Source: Acidimicrobiia bacterium (GTDB taxonomy: Bacteria > Actinomycetota > Acidimicrobiia > Spongiisociales > ZC4RG35). Taken from it: 64,000 nucleotides of DNA. The notes under the pieces are model-generated. The model was not told the DNA's origin. It saw only the letters and a list, made by a program, of their open reading frames with translations, and did not search any database. The translations under genes were made by a program, and so were the position numbers. Where the stretch lies: assembly GCA_013812505.1 (NCBI GenBank), contig JACCTH010000044.1:1-64000 (forward strand), written 5' to 3'. Of the stretch, positions 53,243 to 61,251 are shown in pieces; the stretch's first letter is position 1; each line of letters begins with the position of its first letter.

Positions 53243-54298
53243 CTAGACCGTCAATCGCAGGAAATCGGCGTAGAACAGACCTAACCCCAGCGCTACCCCC
53301 ATCCCGGTGAGGATCCAGAAACGGATCACCGTGGTGGTCTCGGGCCACCCTCCCAAATCAAAATGGAAATGGATCGGCGCCATGCGAAACACCCTCCGGC
53401 CGGTGGCGCGGAAGCTGGCCACCTGGATCATCACCGACAGCGTCTCGGCCACGTATATGGCCCCCAACACGACCAGAAGAAGATGGGTGTTGGTGAGCAG
53501 CGCGAGCGCGGCGAGCAGTCCGCCGATAGCCTGAGCACCGACATCGCCCATGATGATTTGGGCGGGAGGCGCGTTCCACCACAGGTAGCCCAGCAAGGCG
53601 CCGAACATTGCCGCCGACACCACCGCCAGGTCGAGGGGGTTCAACGACTGGTAGACCTCCTCATTGCGGAACTGCCAAAACGCGATGATCGTGTACGCCC
53701 CCGTCACCAACGCCGCGCTGCCCCCGGCTAGACCATCCATCCCGTCGGCCAGGTTCACTCCGTTGGCAGCGCCGGTGAGCATGACCAGGGCCCACAAGAC
53801 AAAGAAGACCCCGAGATCGAGACCGAGCGGGCGCACAAAGGAGATCTCGGTGCTCACTCCTTCGTTAGGACCGTCTTGCAGGGCCACCACTGCGAAGACA
53901 ATCGCGATCAGGAGCTGGAGCCCGAACTTGGCTCGCTTGTTGAGCCCGTCTGAGTGTTTGCGAACAAATTTGACGTAATCGTCGAGAAAGCCAACGAGGC
54001 CCATGCCCACCATCGCCATCACCGCCAAGAGACCTCCGGCTTCGAAGGAGATGAATTGAGGGCGAAAGCCCCCGTCCAGGGTGAACAAACGAAAGTGGGC
54101 GACGAGATAGGCGATCACGGTGGCCCCCACGAAGATGAGGCCGCCCATGGTGGGGATTCCATGCTTGTGGGCGTGCATCGTGATCTCTTCTTGGATGAAC
54201 TGACCGATTGATCTTCGGCGTAGGACCCTGATGACGAAGGGAGTGCCAAAGATCGAGAGCCCGAGCCCAACGGTGGCGGCGATCAGCAGGCTGATCAC
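53243..54298 (-). CDS. mraY: Phospho-N-acetylmuramoyl-pentapeptide transferase
   Basis: MraY attaches the muramyl pentapeptide to undecaprenyl phosphate to give lipid I. The 351-residue protein has about ten membrane helices and the conserved KHGIPTMGGL, FLDDYVKF with the Asp pair, NLADGMDGLAGG, MGDVGAQAIGG and the His-containing MAPIHFHFDLGG. The GTG start forms GTGA with the murE stop, leaving no space for murF, which normally lies between them. Confidence 0.96.
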   Translation of the reverse strand: MISLLIAATVGLGLSIFGTPFVIRVLRRRSIGQFIQEEITMHAHKHGIPTMGGLIFVGATVIAYLVAHFRLFTLDGGFRPQFISFEAGGLLAVMAMVGMGLVGFLDDYVKFVRKHSDGLNKRAKFGLQLLIAIVFAVVALQDGPNEGVSTEISFVRPLGLDLGVFFVLWALVMLTGAANGVNLADGMDGLAGGSAALVTGAYTIIAFWQFRNEEVYQSLNPLDLAVVSAAMFGALLGYLWWNAPPAQIIMGDVGAQAIGGLLAALALLTNTHLLLVVLGAIYVAETLSVMIQVASFRATGRRVFRMAPIHFHFDLGGWPETTTVIRFWILTGMGVALGLGLFYADFLRLTV

Positions 54299-55725
54299 TG
54301 CTCGGGCTCCGCGGCGAGGCGGGCCAGGTGCTCGCGGGCGATCTCCTGATCGGAGAACGGATACATGACGCCGAAGATCTCTTGGGTCGTCTCGTGGCCC
54401 TTGCCCAAGATCAGGACAATGTCGCCGGACGCCGCCGCGGCGAGCGCGGTGGCGATAGCCTCCCGACGCTCGACAATCGCCATCACCGCCGAGTTGACGA
54501 CGCCGGACATCACCTCGTCGATGATCTGACCAGGGTCCTCGCTACGCGGATTGTCGGAAGTGACGATCACCAGGTCGGCGGTCGCCGCGGCCCGGCCCAT
54601 CTGCGGACGCTTGCCTTGGTCACGCTCGCCGCCGGCGCCAACGATCACTATTACCCGCCCGCGGGCGAGCGTGCGGGCGGTGTCGACGACGGTGGCAATG
54701 CCTTCGGGGGTGTGGGCGTAGTCGACCACAACCTTTACGCCCGCCGAGCCGGAGACAAGCTCGAAGCGACCGGGCACGGCACGCAAAGAGGCGATGCCGG
54801 CGGCGATCGCGTCGACGTCGATGCCGGCGAGATGAGCGCAGGCCGCAGCCACCAAGGCGTTGGCGAGGTTGAACAGCCCGGGAAGGTTGACGCGAGCATC
54901 GGCCTCGCCGTCGGGCAGCCGCAATCGGAATTGGGTTCCCTCTTGGTCGGGACGCACCTCGGTCGCCGAAGCCGGGTGATTCCAACCCACCAGCAGCGCG
55001 TCCGGGTGCGCCTCCGCCAGGCGGGTCCCGTAGTGGTCCTCCGCCCAGATCACCTGCGCCTGGGCCATATCGAGGAGCTTGGCCTTGGCCTGAAAGTAAG
55101 CCTCCATCCCGCCGTGAAGGTCGAGATGATCCTGAGAAAGGTTCGTAAACGCGCCAATCGCAAAAGAGGTCTCGGCCACGCGGTCGAGGGCGAGGGCGTG
55201 GCTCGACACTTCGGTGGCAACCCAGTCGGCGCCGCCGTCCCGCATCTCTGCGAGCAGGCGTTGAAAGTCGGTGGCCTCGGGCGTGGTGTGAGGATTGACG
55301 AGGCGTTTCGTGCCGAGTCGCGTGTCGACGGTGCCGATGAGCCCGCAGGATCGTCCGGCGGCGGTGGCGATCGCTTCGAGCAGAAAGGTGACCGTGGTCT
55401 TTCCGTTCGTCCCGGTGACGCCGATGACCTCGAGCGTGCGCGACGGGTGGTCATAGATCTCCGCCGCCAACCGGGGCAAAACCGCCCTCGTGGCGCTCAC
55501 TCGCAAAAGGGGAAGCGTGCTGGTCACCGGTTCGGAGACGCATAAGGCAGTCGCCCCGTTCGCCTCGGCTTCGTCGACGAAAAGATGTCCATCTGATCGG
55601 CGGCCGGGGACCGCTACGAACAGGCTCCCTGGCTCGACCCGTCTGCTGTCGATCGTGGCGTGGGAGACCCAGGTTTCCGGGTCACCGGTGAGTTGGCCCG
55701 AGGTGAGCTCGGCTAAGAGTCCCAT
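54295..55725 (-). CDS. murE: UDP-MurNAc-tripeptide synthetase (meso-DAP type)
   Basis: MurE adds the third amino acid of the stem peptide. The protein has DSRRVEPGSLFVAVPG, ATP loop VTGTNGKTTVTF, FTNLSQDHLDLHG and the carbamylated Lys region. TSDNPRSEDP carries the DNPR motif of meso-diaminopimelate-adding enzymes, so the wall is predicted to be DAP type. ATG at 55725 (476 residues) follows an AGGGGGGT ribosome-binding site; the track start overlaps ftsI. The D-Ala-D-Ala ligase murF does not follow. Confidence 0.96.
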   Translation of the reverse strand: MGLLAELTSGQLTGDPETWVSHATIDSRRVEPGSLFVAVPGRRSDGHLFVDEAEANGATALCVSEPVTSTLPLLRVSATRAVLPRLAAEIYDHPSRTLEVIGVTGTNGKTTVTFLLEAIATAAGRSCGLIGTVDTRLGTKRLVNPHTTPEATDFQRLLAEMRDGGADWVATEVSSHALALDRVAETSFAIGAFTNLSQDHLDLHGGMEAYFQAKAKLLDMAQAQVIWAEDHYGTRLAEAHPDALLVGWNHPASATEVRPDQEGTQFRLRLPDGEADARVNLPGLFNLANALVAAACAHLAGIDVDAIAAGIASLRAVPGRFELVSGSAGVKVVVDYAHTPEGIATVVDTARTLARGRVIVIVGAGGERDQGKRPQMGRAAATADLVIVTSDNPRSEDPGQIIDEVMSGVVNSAVMAIVERREAIATALAAAASGDIVLILGKGHETTQEIFGVMYPFSDQEIAREHLARLAAEPEQ

Positions 55726-55729
55726 CGGC

Positions 55730-57472
55730 CTACCCCCCTTGCGCATCGGGTGTCACCCCCAGCCGGTGGAGGGCTTGTTCCATCACCGTCGCGAACGCGG
55801 GGGCGGCAGCCGTGCCCCCGGTCCGAAACTCGAAAGCCGGGCTGTCAACCACCACTGCTACCACTACCTGCGGGTCGTCGATTGGGGCCAGGCCAACAAA
55901 GCTGGCCATCGTGATGTCGGTGTACCGCCCGTCGTCGCCAAGCTTGTTGGCGGTCCCGGTCTTCCCTCCCACCATGTATCCAGGAATCTGCGCGGAGATG
56001 CCAGTCCCGATCTCGACCACTTGCGCAAGCAACTGGCGCATGGTCGCCGCAGTCGCCGCACTCACGACCCGGTGGCTTGCCACCTCGGCCGTCTCTGCCT
56101 GGCCGGTCGGTCCATGGCGGCTGATGACCAGATGGGGCTGCATCCAGATCCCGTCATTTCCGATCGCCCCATAGGCGGCCGCCATCTGTACGGCAGTGGC
56201 GGCGACGCCGTATCCGATCGCAGCCGAGATCGGGCAGGTTTGACAGCTCGGATCGCGGTTGATGAGCCCGGTTGCCTCGCCGGGGAAGTCGAGCCCGGTC
56301 CGCTGCCCGAAACCGAAATCGTCGAGGTAGCCGAAGATGTGGTCGCGATCGAGAAGCTGGGCCACCTTGATCGTCCCCACATTGGACGATTGCCGGAAGA
56401 TCTCCGCAACGGACATGTCATGGGTCTCGTGCGATTCGAAATCGGAATAGCACCCGTAGACCTCGTCTGTGTCGCTCTTGCACGCACCTTCCCTCAGCTC
56501 GATCTGATCGGGAACCGCGCCGATGACTGTGTTCGGCGAAACGATCCCATCCTCGATCGCCCCGGCAATCGTGATGAGCTTGATGGTCGAGCCGGGCTCG
56601 TACATGCCGCGCACCGCAAAGTTGGCGAAGCTCGTTCCGTCGGATGCAACCCGGCTTTGCGGATCGAAGGTAGGGGCACCGGCTACGGCGAGGATCTCTC
56701 CGGTCTCGACATGCATGGCGACGATCCAGCAGCCGCGTGCGCCGGTCGTCACGAGCGTTTCCTGACAGGCCGCTTCAGCCGCGTATTGCGTTGGGATATC
56801 GATCGTGGTGACGAGGTCGTCACCGGGGACGGCCGGAGTCGAGCTCGATGGTGCCCAGGGAATTGGGACGCCATCGGGGGCCGACTCGTAGGTAAAGGTG
56901 CCGGGAACGCCGCGCAAGGCCTCCTCAAACTCGTGCTCGATGCCCTCGCTCCCGATCCCGTCGACGTTGACAAATCCGACCACCTGAGACGCGACGCTGC
57001 CAGAGGGATAAACCCGCTTTGCTTCCTCGTGGGCGTGCACACCGGGTAGACCGAGCGAGAGAACCTGTTGGGCAATGTCAAGCTCAACTTGGCGACGAAC
57101 GTAGACAAAACCGGTGCCCGAATTGATGTCGGCCAGGAGCTGGGCTGCATCGACCCCCAACAGCCCCCCCACCTGTTGGGCGACGAACAGCGGCTCGGTT
57201 AGCTCGACGGGCTTGACGAAGATGCTTTCGGCTTCGACGGTCATCGCCAGGGGGTCGCCGTTGCGGTCGAAGATGTTGCCGCGTTGGGGCAGCAGCACCT
57301 GCTCGGTCCGGCGCTGGCCGACCCCTTCCGCTGCCAGGTCGGCGGCCTCGACCACCTGCACCTGATAGAGCCGGAAACCCATCGCAACCCAGGCTCCGGC
57401 CAAGGCGATCCCTAGAAGGGCAATCCGAAGGTGGGGAACGGTGAGCTTGCGGCCGGCCCGGCGGGCGGCCAC
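55730..57472 (-). CDS. ftsI: Septal penicillin-binding protein FtsI/PbpB
   Basis: The 580-residue class B transpeptidase cross-links septal peptidoglycan with FtsW. It has a short basic cytoplasmic tail, one membrane helix (about 15-37), the dimerisation domain beginning RGNIFDRNGDPLA, and the transpeptidase domain with active-site motifs STIK, SSN and KTGT. At least six cysteines lie on the outer side (for example GACKSDTDEVYGCYSD and DPSCQTCP), pointing to disulfides that are uncommon in this family. GTG start two bases after ftsL. Confidence 0.95.
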   Translation of the reverse strand: MAARRAGRKLTVPHLRIALLGIALAGAWVAMGFRLYQVQVVEAADLAAEGVGQRRTEQVLLPQRGNIFDRNGDPLAMTVEAESIFVKPVELTEPLFVAQQVGGLLGVDAAQLLADINSGTGFVYVRRQVELDIAQQVLSLGLPGVHAHEEAKRVYPSGSVASQVVGFVNVDGIGSEGIEHEFEEALRGVPGTFTYESAPDGVPIPWAPSSSTPAVPGDDLVTTIDIPTQYAAEAACQETLVTTGARGCWIVAMHVETGEILAVAGAPTFDPQSRVASDGTSFANFAVRGMYEPGSTIKLITIAGAIEDGIVSPNTVIGAVPDQIELREGACKSDTDEVYGCYSDFESHETHDMSVAEIFRQSSNVGTIKVAQLLDRDHIFGYLDDFGFGQRTGLDFPGEATGLINRDPSCQTCPISAAIGYGVAATAVQMAAAYGAIGNDGIWMQPHLVISRHGPTGQAETAEVASHRVVSAATAATMRQLLAQVVEIGTGISAQIPGYMVGGKTGTANKLGDDGRYTDITMASFVGLAPIDDPQVVVAVVVDSPAFEFRTGGTAAAPAFATVMEQALHRLGVTPDAQGG

Positions 57473-57474
57473 GA

Positions 57475-57924
57475 CTATGGAGCCTCTCCGGCCTCTAGCT
57501 CGGCCGGCGGCGCGGAAGCAGGGCCGGTCAGACTGGCGGCAAACCGATTCATGTCGGCCCAGCGGGGATCGCTCATCGTTTCTGAGACGACCCCTTCGAT
57601 TACGAGCTGTTCGTTTTGCTGGGGAAAGACCATGCCCAGCTGCTGGGCGAGGGGCGCAATTCGAGCCGGTGATTCAAGACGGGCAATCTCCAGTCGGAGC
57701 CTTTGGTTGAGCGACCTGGCGTCGGTGAGGCTGCGCTCGATCCGGTCAAGCTCAATCGCCGTGTTGTCGAGCGACGTGCGCACGAGGACCATTCCCAGGA
57801 AGGCCACCACCGCGAGCAGCGAGAAGACCGTCCACGAGAGAAGACGGGGACGGGGTTTGCGGCTGCTCACCACCGAGAGACCCGGACGGACCCGTGCGTT
57901 GGGGCGCGCGCTGAGGGCGGTCAT
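57475..57924 (-). CDS. ftsL: FtsL-like divisome protein
   Basis: This small bitopic protein has a basic N terminus (about 1-30), one membrane helix (LLSWTVFSLLAVVAFLGMVLV) and an outer coiled coil with ELDRIERSLTDARSLNQRLRLEIARLESPARI, the FtsL/FtsB pattern. FtsL with FtsQ and FtsB activates FtsWI. The track start lies in rsmH; the ATG at 57924 gives ATGA with its stop and 149 residues. Sequence is poorly conserved in this family, so the call rests on topology and position between rsmH and ftsI. Confidence 0.85.
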   Translation of the reverse strand: MTALSARPNARVRPGLSVVSSRKPRPRLLSWTVFSLLAVVAFLGMVLVRTSLDNTAIELDRIERSLTDARSLNQRLRLEIARLESPARIAPLAQQLGMVFPQQNEQLVIEGVVSETMSDPRWADMNRFAASLTGPASAPPAELEAGEAP

Positions 57925-58886
57925 GCCGCGACGCGCTCCACGGCTCGCAGCCGAGCCGAGCGCGAACGCGGGTTGTCGGCAACTTCGTCCGCCTGGGGTC
58001 TGATGACCCCTCGCGTCAACAACCGGTAATGAGCCTCGGCGCCACAGCCGCACACCGGCATGTCCGGAGGGCAAACGCAACCATTGGACGCCTCTCGAAA
58101 GAGTTTCTTCACCAGCCGGTCCTCGAGCGAGTGATAGGCGATCGTGATGCACCGACCATTGACGGCCAGCAACTCGAGGGCTTGACCAACCCCCGAGCTG
58201 ATGGCGTCGAGCTCGGCGTTGACCGCCATGCGCAGCGCCTGGAAGGTCCGGCGGGCGGGATGACGGCGTCGCGGCCCCGACCGAGGTGTCGCCGCTTCGA
58301 TGACGGCCGCCAGCTCGGTGGTGGTACGGAGCGGTCGTTTCGCGACGATCGCTTTCGCTATCCGGCCGGCCGCCGGTTCCTCGCCCAGACGACGAAGCAA
58401 GGATGCCAAATCCGGTTCGGGGAGGCCGTTGACCAAATCGGCCGCCGTCACCGGCGTGCTGGGATCCATGCGCATGTCGAGTGGACCTTCAAGGCGGTAG
58501 GAGAACCCGCGAGCGGGCTCGTCGAGGTGATGAGAAGAAACGCCGAAGTCGAAGAGAACCCCGACGGGTGCGCGAACTCCTGCCTCTGCCAGGATCTCGC
58601 CCAGGTGGGCGAAGTTTCCTGAACGAACTTCGATATCCATCGCTTCGGTCCTCCTCACCTCAGCTGCCCGGGCTACAGCCTCGGGATCGCGATCGATACC
58701 GAGAATTCGGTATCCGCGCCCGAGGCGATCAGCCAGCTCCCTCGCATGACCCCCTCCGCCGAAAGTGGCGTCGACCACCACCCCGACGGGGACCTCAGCC
58801 ATGAGCTCCTTGACGGTCCCGGCCAAAACCGGCCGGTGATACTCCTTCTCTTCCTCTTGGTGCTCCGGCTCCTGGTCCTGGGTCAT
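57921..58886 (-). CDS. rsmH: 16S rRNA m4C1402 methyltransferase RsmH
   Basis: RsmH (MraW) methylates N4 of C1402 in 16S rRNA using SAM. It shows HRPVLAGTVKELM, the SAM loop VVDATFGGGGHARELADRLG, LFDFGVSSHHLDEPARGFSY and the C-terminal ITIAYHSLEDRLVKKLF. I favour ATG 58886 (MTQDQEPEH, 321 residues), preceded by GGGGGG; a GTG or TTG nine codons upstream is also possible. The ribosome-binding region is part of a 13-bp inverted repeat. Confidence 0.95.
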   Translation of the reverse strand: MTQDQEPEHQEEEKEYHRPVLAGTVKELMAEVPVGVVVDATFGGGGHARELADRLGRGYRILGIDRDPEAVARAAEVRRTEAMDIEVRSGNFAHLGEILAEAGVRAPVGVLFDFGVSSHHLDEPARGFSYRLEGPLDMRMDPSTPVTAADLVNGLPEPDLASLLRRLGEEPAAGRIAKAIVAKRPLRTTTELAAVIEAATPRSGPRRRHPARRTFQALRMAVNAELDAISSGVGQALELLAVNGRCITIAYHSLEDRLVKKLFREASNGCVCPPDMPVCGCGAEAHYRLLTRGVIRPQADEVADNPRSRSARLRAVERVAA

Positions 58887-58887
58887 G

Positions 58888-58962
58888 GCCAGCCCCCCGG
58901 GCGCTGGCACCAAAGGAAGCGGGCGGAGTCAGGGGCCTTCCGTTGGTTACCGGGGGGCTGGC
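58888..58962 (-). promoter_or_regulatory. Inverted repeat over the rsmH ribosome-binding site
   Basis: On the mRNA, GCCAGCCCCCCGG (58962-58950) is followed 49 bases later by its perfect complement CCGGGGGGCTGGC (58900-58888), one base before the chosen rsmH ATG. The 3' arm contains the only G-rich ribosome-binding sequence, so pairing would hide it. This could limit translation of rsmH and downstream genes relative to mraZ, or act as a processing site. Confidence 0.6.
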
Positions 58963-58974
58963 GATGATCCAGGG

Positions 58975-59424
58975 CTAAGAGGCGGTCACCCCTTTCTGGT
59001 TGTCCTCCGCGATTTTCTGTGCCAGTTCGGCGCGGGCGATGGCGTCGTCGCGTGCGAACTTCTCGAGATTCCAGATCTCGGCGAAGCGATTAGCGCCGGA
59101 GATCATGACCTCTGTCCCAATGCTGATGTCAGCCATACCTCGCAGCAATTCGTTGATCACCACGCGACCCGCCTTGTCCAAGGATTGCTCACTCGCGGAG
59201 TTGGCAAAAAGGCGGACTCGGCGACGAATCTCCGGAGTCGGCGCGGTCGCCTCCTCGCGGTCGAGATAAGCCTGGTACTGGTCGGGAAGGTTGATCCGAA
59301 GCTGCCCGTCGATCCCCGGCGAGATGATGCACTTGCCGGTGTCTTCAAACTGTTTACGTATGCCCGACGGAAGCACGACGCGTCCCTTCTCATCGATCGA
59401 ATGGATGTACTTGCCGGTGAACAT
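58975..59424 (-). CDS. mraZ: Transcriptional regulator MraZ
   Basis: MraZ is the DNA-binding repressor at the head of division clusters. The 149 residues contain two SpoVT/AbrB-like swapped-hairpin repeats, FTGKYIHSIDEKGRVVLPS and the second around SLDKAGRVVINELLRG. The length is normal. A GAGGGA ribosome-binding site lies nine bases before the ATG, and GTGGG boxes lie in the promoter upstream, consistent with autorepression. Confidence 0.96.
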   Translation of the reverse strand: MFTGKYIHSIDEKGRVVLPSGIRKQFEDTGKCIISPGIDGQLRINLPDQYQAYLDREEATAPTPEIRRRVRLFANSASEQSLDKAGRVVINELLRGMADISIGTEVMISGANRFAEIWNLEKFARDDAIARAELAQKIAEDNQKGVTAS

Positions 59425-59468
59425 CTACAGCGGTCCCTCAAATGCACACGCTCCTCAGGTGCTTCGCC

Positions 59469-59511
59469 ATCATGCCCCACTTCCTCCCACTTGTCAATTA
59501 TTTCCCCCCAC
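59469..59511 (-). promoter_or_regulatory. mraZ promoter with GTGGG operator repeats
   Basis: On the minus strand a consensus -35 TTGACA (59497-59492) and a -10 CATGAT (59474-59469) are 17 bases apart. Between them are two GTGGG boxes (59490-59486 and 59480-59476) ten bases apart, and a third GTGGG (59511-59507) lies 21 bases upstream of the first. Repeated GTGGG-type boxes at about one helical turn are the known MraZ target, so bound MraZ would cover the promoter. Confidence 0.75.
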
Positions 59512-59891
59512 CTTTCTTTCTTTCCCGTTTCTCCCCCGTCCGGGGGGAGTGGCAGCCGACGAAGGAGGCGGACGAAGGGAGCGGTCGATTGACGCAAGGA
59601 AGGCGGGTTCCATCTCGACGCGCGCTCAACGGAACGACTTCTCGCGCGTCAATTGACGGCCCCACTTCCCCCGTCCAGCTCACAACCGAATCATCAAAAG
59701 GAAGCTGACCCCACCTTGTTCCCGACATAATTTGTCGCCACAGGACGCATTTCGCGTACGCGGGGAGTTTGCGGGATCAGATCCAGGTAAAGCGACACTT
59801 CCCCCGGGGGAGAAACAGCCGGCACCGCTTCGGCGTCTCTTGTCTTATGTCTTCGAGTCTCTGAGTCTTCGGGCGTTATTCTTTTGGTGGG
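59512..59891. other. Gap between the mraZ promoter and the HNH gene
   Basis: About 380 bases with no gene. It holds a CTTT-rich stretch at 59512-59527, repeat fragment D (59726-59754) and, at 59845-59872, an AGTCTC/GTCTT-rich stretch (GTCTTATGTCTTCGAGTCTC) that resembles the low-complexity sequence at the end of the Rrf2 gene in reverse. ORFs in the track here look random. Confidence 0.55.
59726..59754. repeat. Dispersed repeat, fragment D
   Basis: Read on the minus strand, GAAATGCGTCCTGTGGCGAC followed by AAATTATG matches the AAATTYGTCCTGTGGCGAA module shared by copies B and C and the ACAAATTATG of copy A. Only this part is recognisable; the second inverted end is missing. Confidence 0.5.
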
Positions 59892-60389
59892 ATGGCCGCT
59901 TCGTTGATTCTCAATGCCAGTTTCGAGCCGTTGTCGGTGGTTTCGAGCCGACGAGCGGTGGTTTTGGTTGCCCGGGGAAGGGCGCATGTGATGGCCGAAC
60001 GAGACGAGGTTTGGCACTCGGCGAGCATGGACATCCGGGTCCCATCGGTGATCAAGCTGACCACTTACGTCAGGGTCCCATACGAGCGGGCAGTGCCGGT
60101 CAGCCGGAGAGCCGTCTTTGGACGAGACGAGCACTCTTGCCAGTACTGCGGCGGCGCCGCCGAGAACATCGACCACATCCTCCCCCGGTCGCGAGGCGGC
60201 CTGCACACCTGGGAAAACGTGGTTGCTTGCTGCCGGCGGTGCAACCTCCGCAAGGGTGACCGCCTGCCCGGCGAGGTTGGCCTCACTCTGGCCCGACGCC
60301 CCACTGTCCCCCACCGCCACACCTGGATCTACGCCAGCGCCGGCTTCGCTCTTGACCCTTCCTGGCAACCTTATCTGCTGACCGCATGA
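59892..60389 (+). CDS. HNH endonuclease-domain protein
   Basis: The 165-residue protein has a strand-rich N-terminal half (ILNASFEPLSVVSSRRAVVLVARGRAHVM) and a C-terminal HNH nuclease fold: CQYCG, IDHILPRSRGGLHTWENVV with the catalytic His, and CCRRCNLRKGDRL with the second zinc Cys pair. This compact type is present, often in several copies, in almost all Actinomycetota and is not clearly linked to restriction or mobile elements; the target is unknown. ATG start with GGTGGG just upstream. Confidence 0.88.
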   Translation: MAASLILNASFEPLSVVSSRRAVVLVARGRAHVMAERDEVWHSASMDIRVPSVIKLTTYVRVPYERAVPVSRRAVFGRDEHSCQYCGGAAENIDHILPRSRGGLHTWENVVACCRRCNLRKGDRLPGEVGLTLARRPTVPHRHTWIYASAGFALDPSWQPYLLTA

Positions 60390-60396
60390 GCGGTCA
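60379..60396. terminator. Hairpin holding both stops of convergent genes
   Basis: TGACCGC-ATGA-GCGGTCA is a perfect 7-bp stem with a 4-nt loop. The HNH stop lies in the loop and the ssuC stop lies in the right arm on the other strand, so it can serve both convergent transcripts. There is no T run. Confidence 0.5.
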
Positions 60397-61251
60397 GGCG
60401 ACCAACCCGCGGTTACGGCGGAGACGGCGTTCGACCGCGCCGAAGATGATGTCGACCAGGATGCCGATGATCAACACGACGATCATGAACGCCTGCAGCC
60501 CGTCAGAGTCGGAGAGCTCACGGGCGAATTGGAGCTGAACGCCGATTGATGGGCGGGCGGCGATGATCACCAGGATCTCGCCTGCCATCAGGGATCGCCA
60601 AGCGAACGCCCAGCCCTGTTTGAGCCCGCCGACATAGCTCGGAAGCGCAGCTGGGAGGACGACGTGTCTCCAGGCGGTCATCCCCCGCGCGCCCAGCATA
60701 CGACCGGCGCGGAGAAGCACCGGAGGTATGTGGTCGACGCCGTTGATCAGACCGTTGGCGATCGAGGGAGCGGCTCCAATGAGAACCACAAAGAAGATCG
60801 CCGTCTCAGTGAGGCCGAAGAGCAGAATCGCTAATGGGAACCAAGCGATCGAAGGCATGGTCTGGAGGCCGGTGATCAGCGAGCCCACCGCCCGCCGGAA
60901 CACGCTGCTTTGGGAGACGGCAAGGCCCACGACCGTGCCGATGCCCATCGCCACCGAGAATCCGATCACGGCCCGCCGCAGCGTCGTGGCAATCGCCACC
61001 CAAAACCGATCGGTAGTTGCCAGCTCTCCGAGCGTCTCGAACACCTCGTAGGGCGGGGGGAGCACGAAGCGCTCTTGCCAACCGCTCAGGACAACCAATT
61101 CCCAAACCACCAGTGCCATTGCGACAGCTGCCAGTTTCGGCCAGGCGGACCGCCAAAGCCGGCGGGCGAGGCTGTCGGTGGTGCCAAGGGGAAGCTCGAG
61201 TCGATCCAGCCCGCGAATGTCCTTTTCGAGCAGGGTGCCGCGATCAGACAT
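60394..61251 (-). CDS. ssuC: ABC transporter permease, sulfonate/nitrate/taurine type
   Basis: This 285-residue permease of the BPD_transp_1 type has six membrane helices (about 36-270) and the EAA-loop region GARGMTAWRHVVLPAALPSYVGGLKQG that contacts the ATPase. Overall it matches SsuC/TauC/NrtB permeases. It overlaps the ATPase gene by 8 bp (ATGTCTGA). Sulfonate is the likely substrate because of the partner binding protein, but nitrate or another anion cannot be ruled out. Confidence 0.9.
   Translation of the reverse strand: MSDRGTLLEKDIRGLDRLELPLGTTDSLARRLWRSAWPKLAAVAMALVVWELVVLSGWQERFVLPPPYEVFETLGELATTDRFWVAIATTLRRAVIGFSVAMGIGTVVGLAVSQSSVFRRAVGSLITGLQTMPSIAWFPLAILLFGLTETAIFFVVLIGAAPSIANGLINGVDHIPPVLLRAGRMLGARGMTAWRHVVLPAALPSYVGGLKQGWAFAWRSLMAGEILVIIAARPSIGVQLQFARELSDSDGLQAFMIVVLIIGILVDIIFGAVERRLRRNRGLVA

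Noticed and set aside
54328-55545. 405-aa plus-strand ORF
   Set aside because: Antisense to murE, which has full Mur-ligase motifs.
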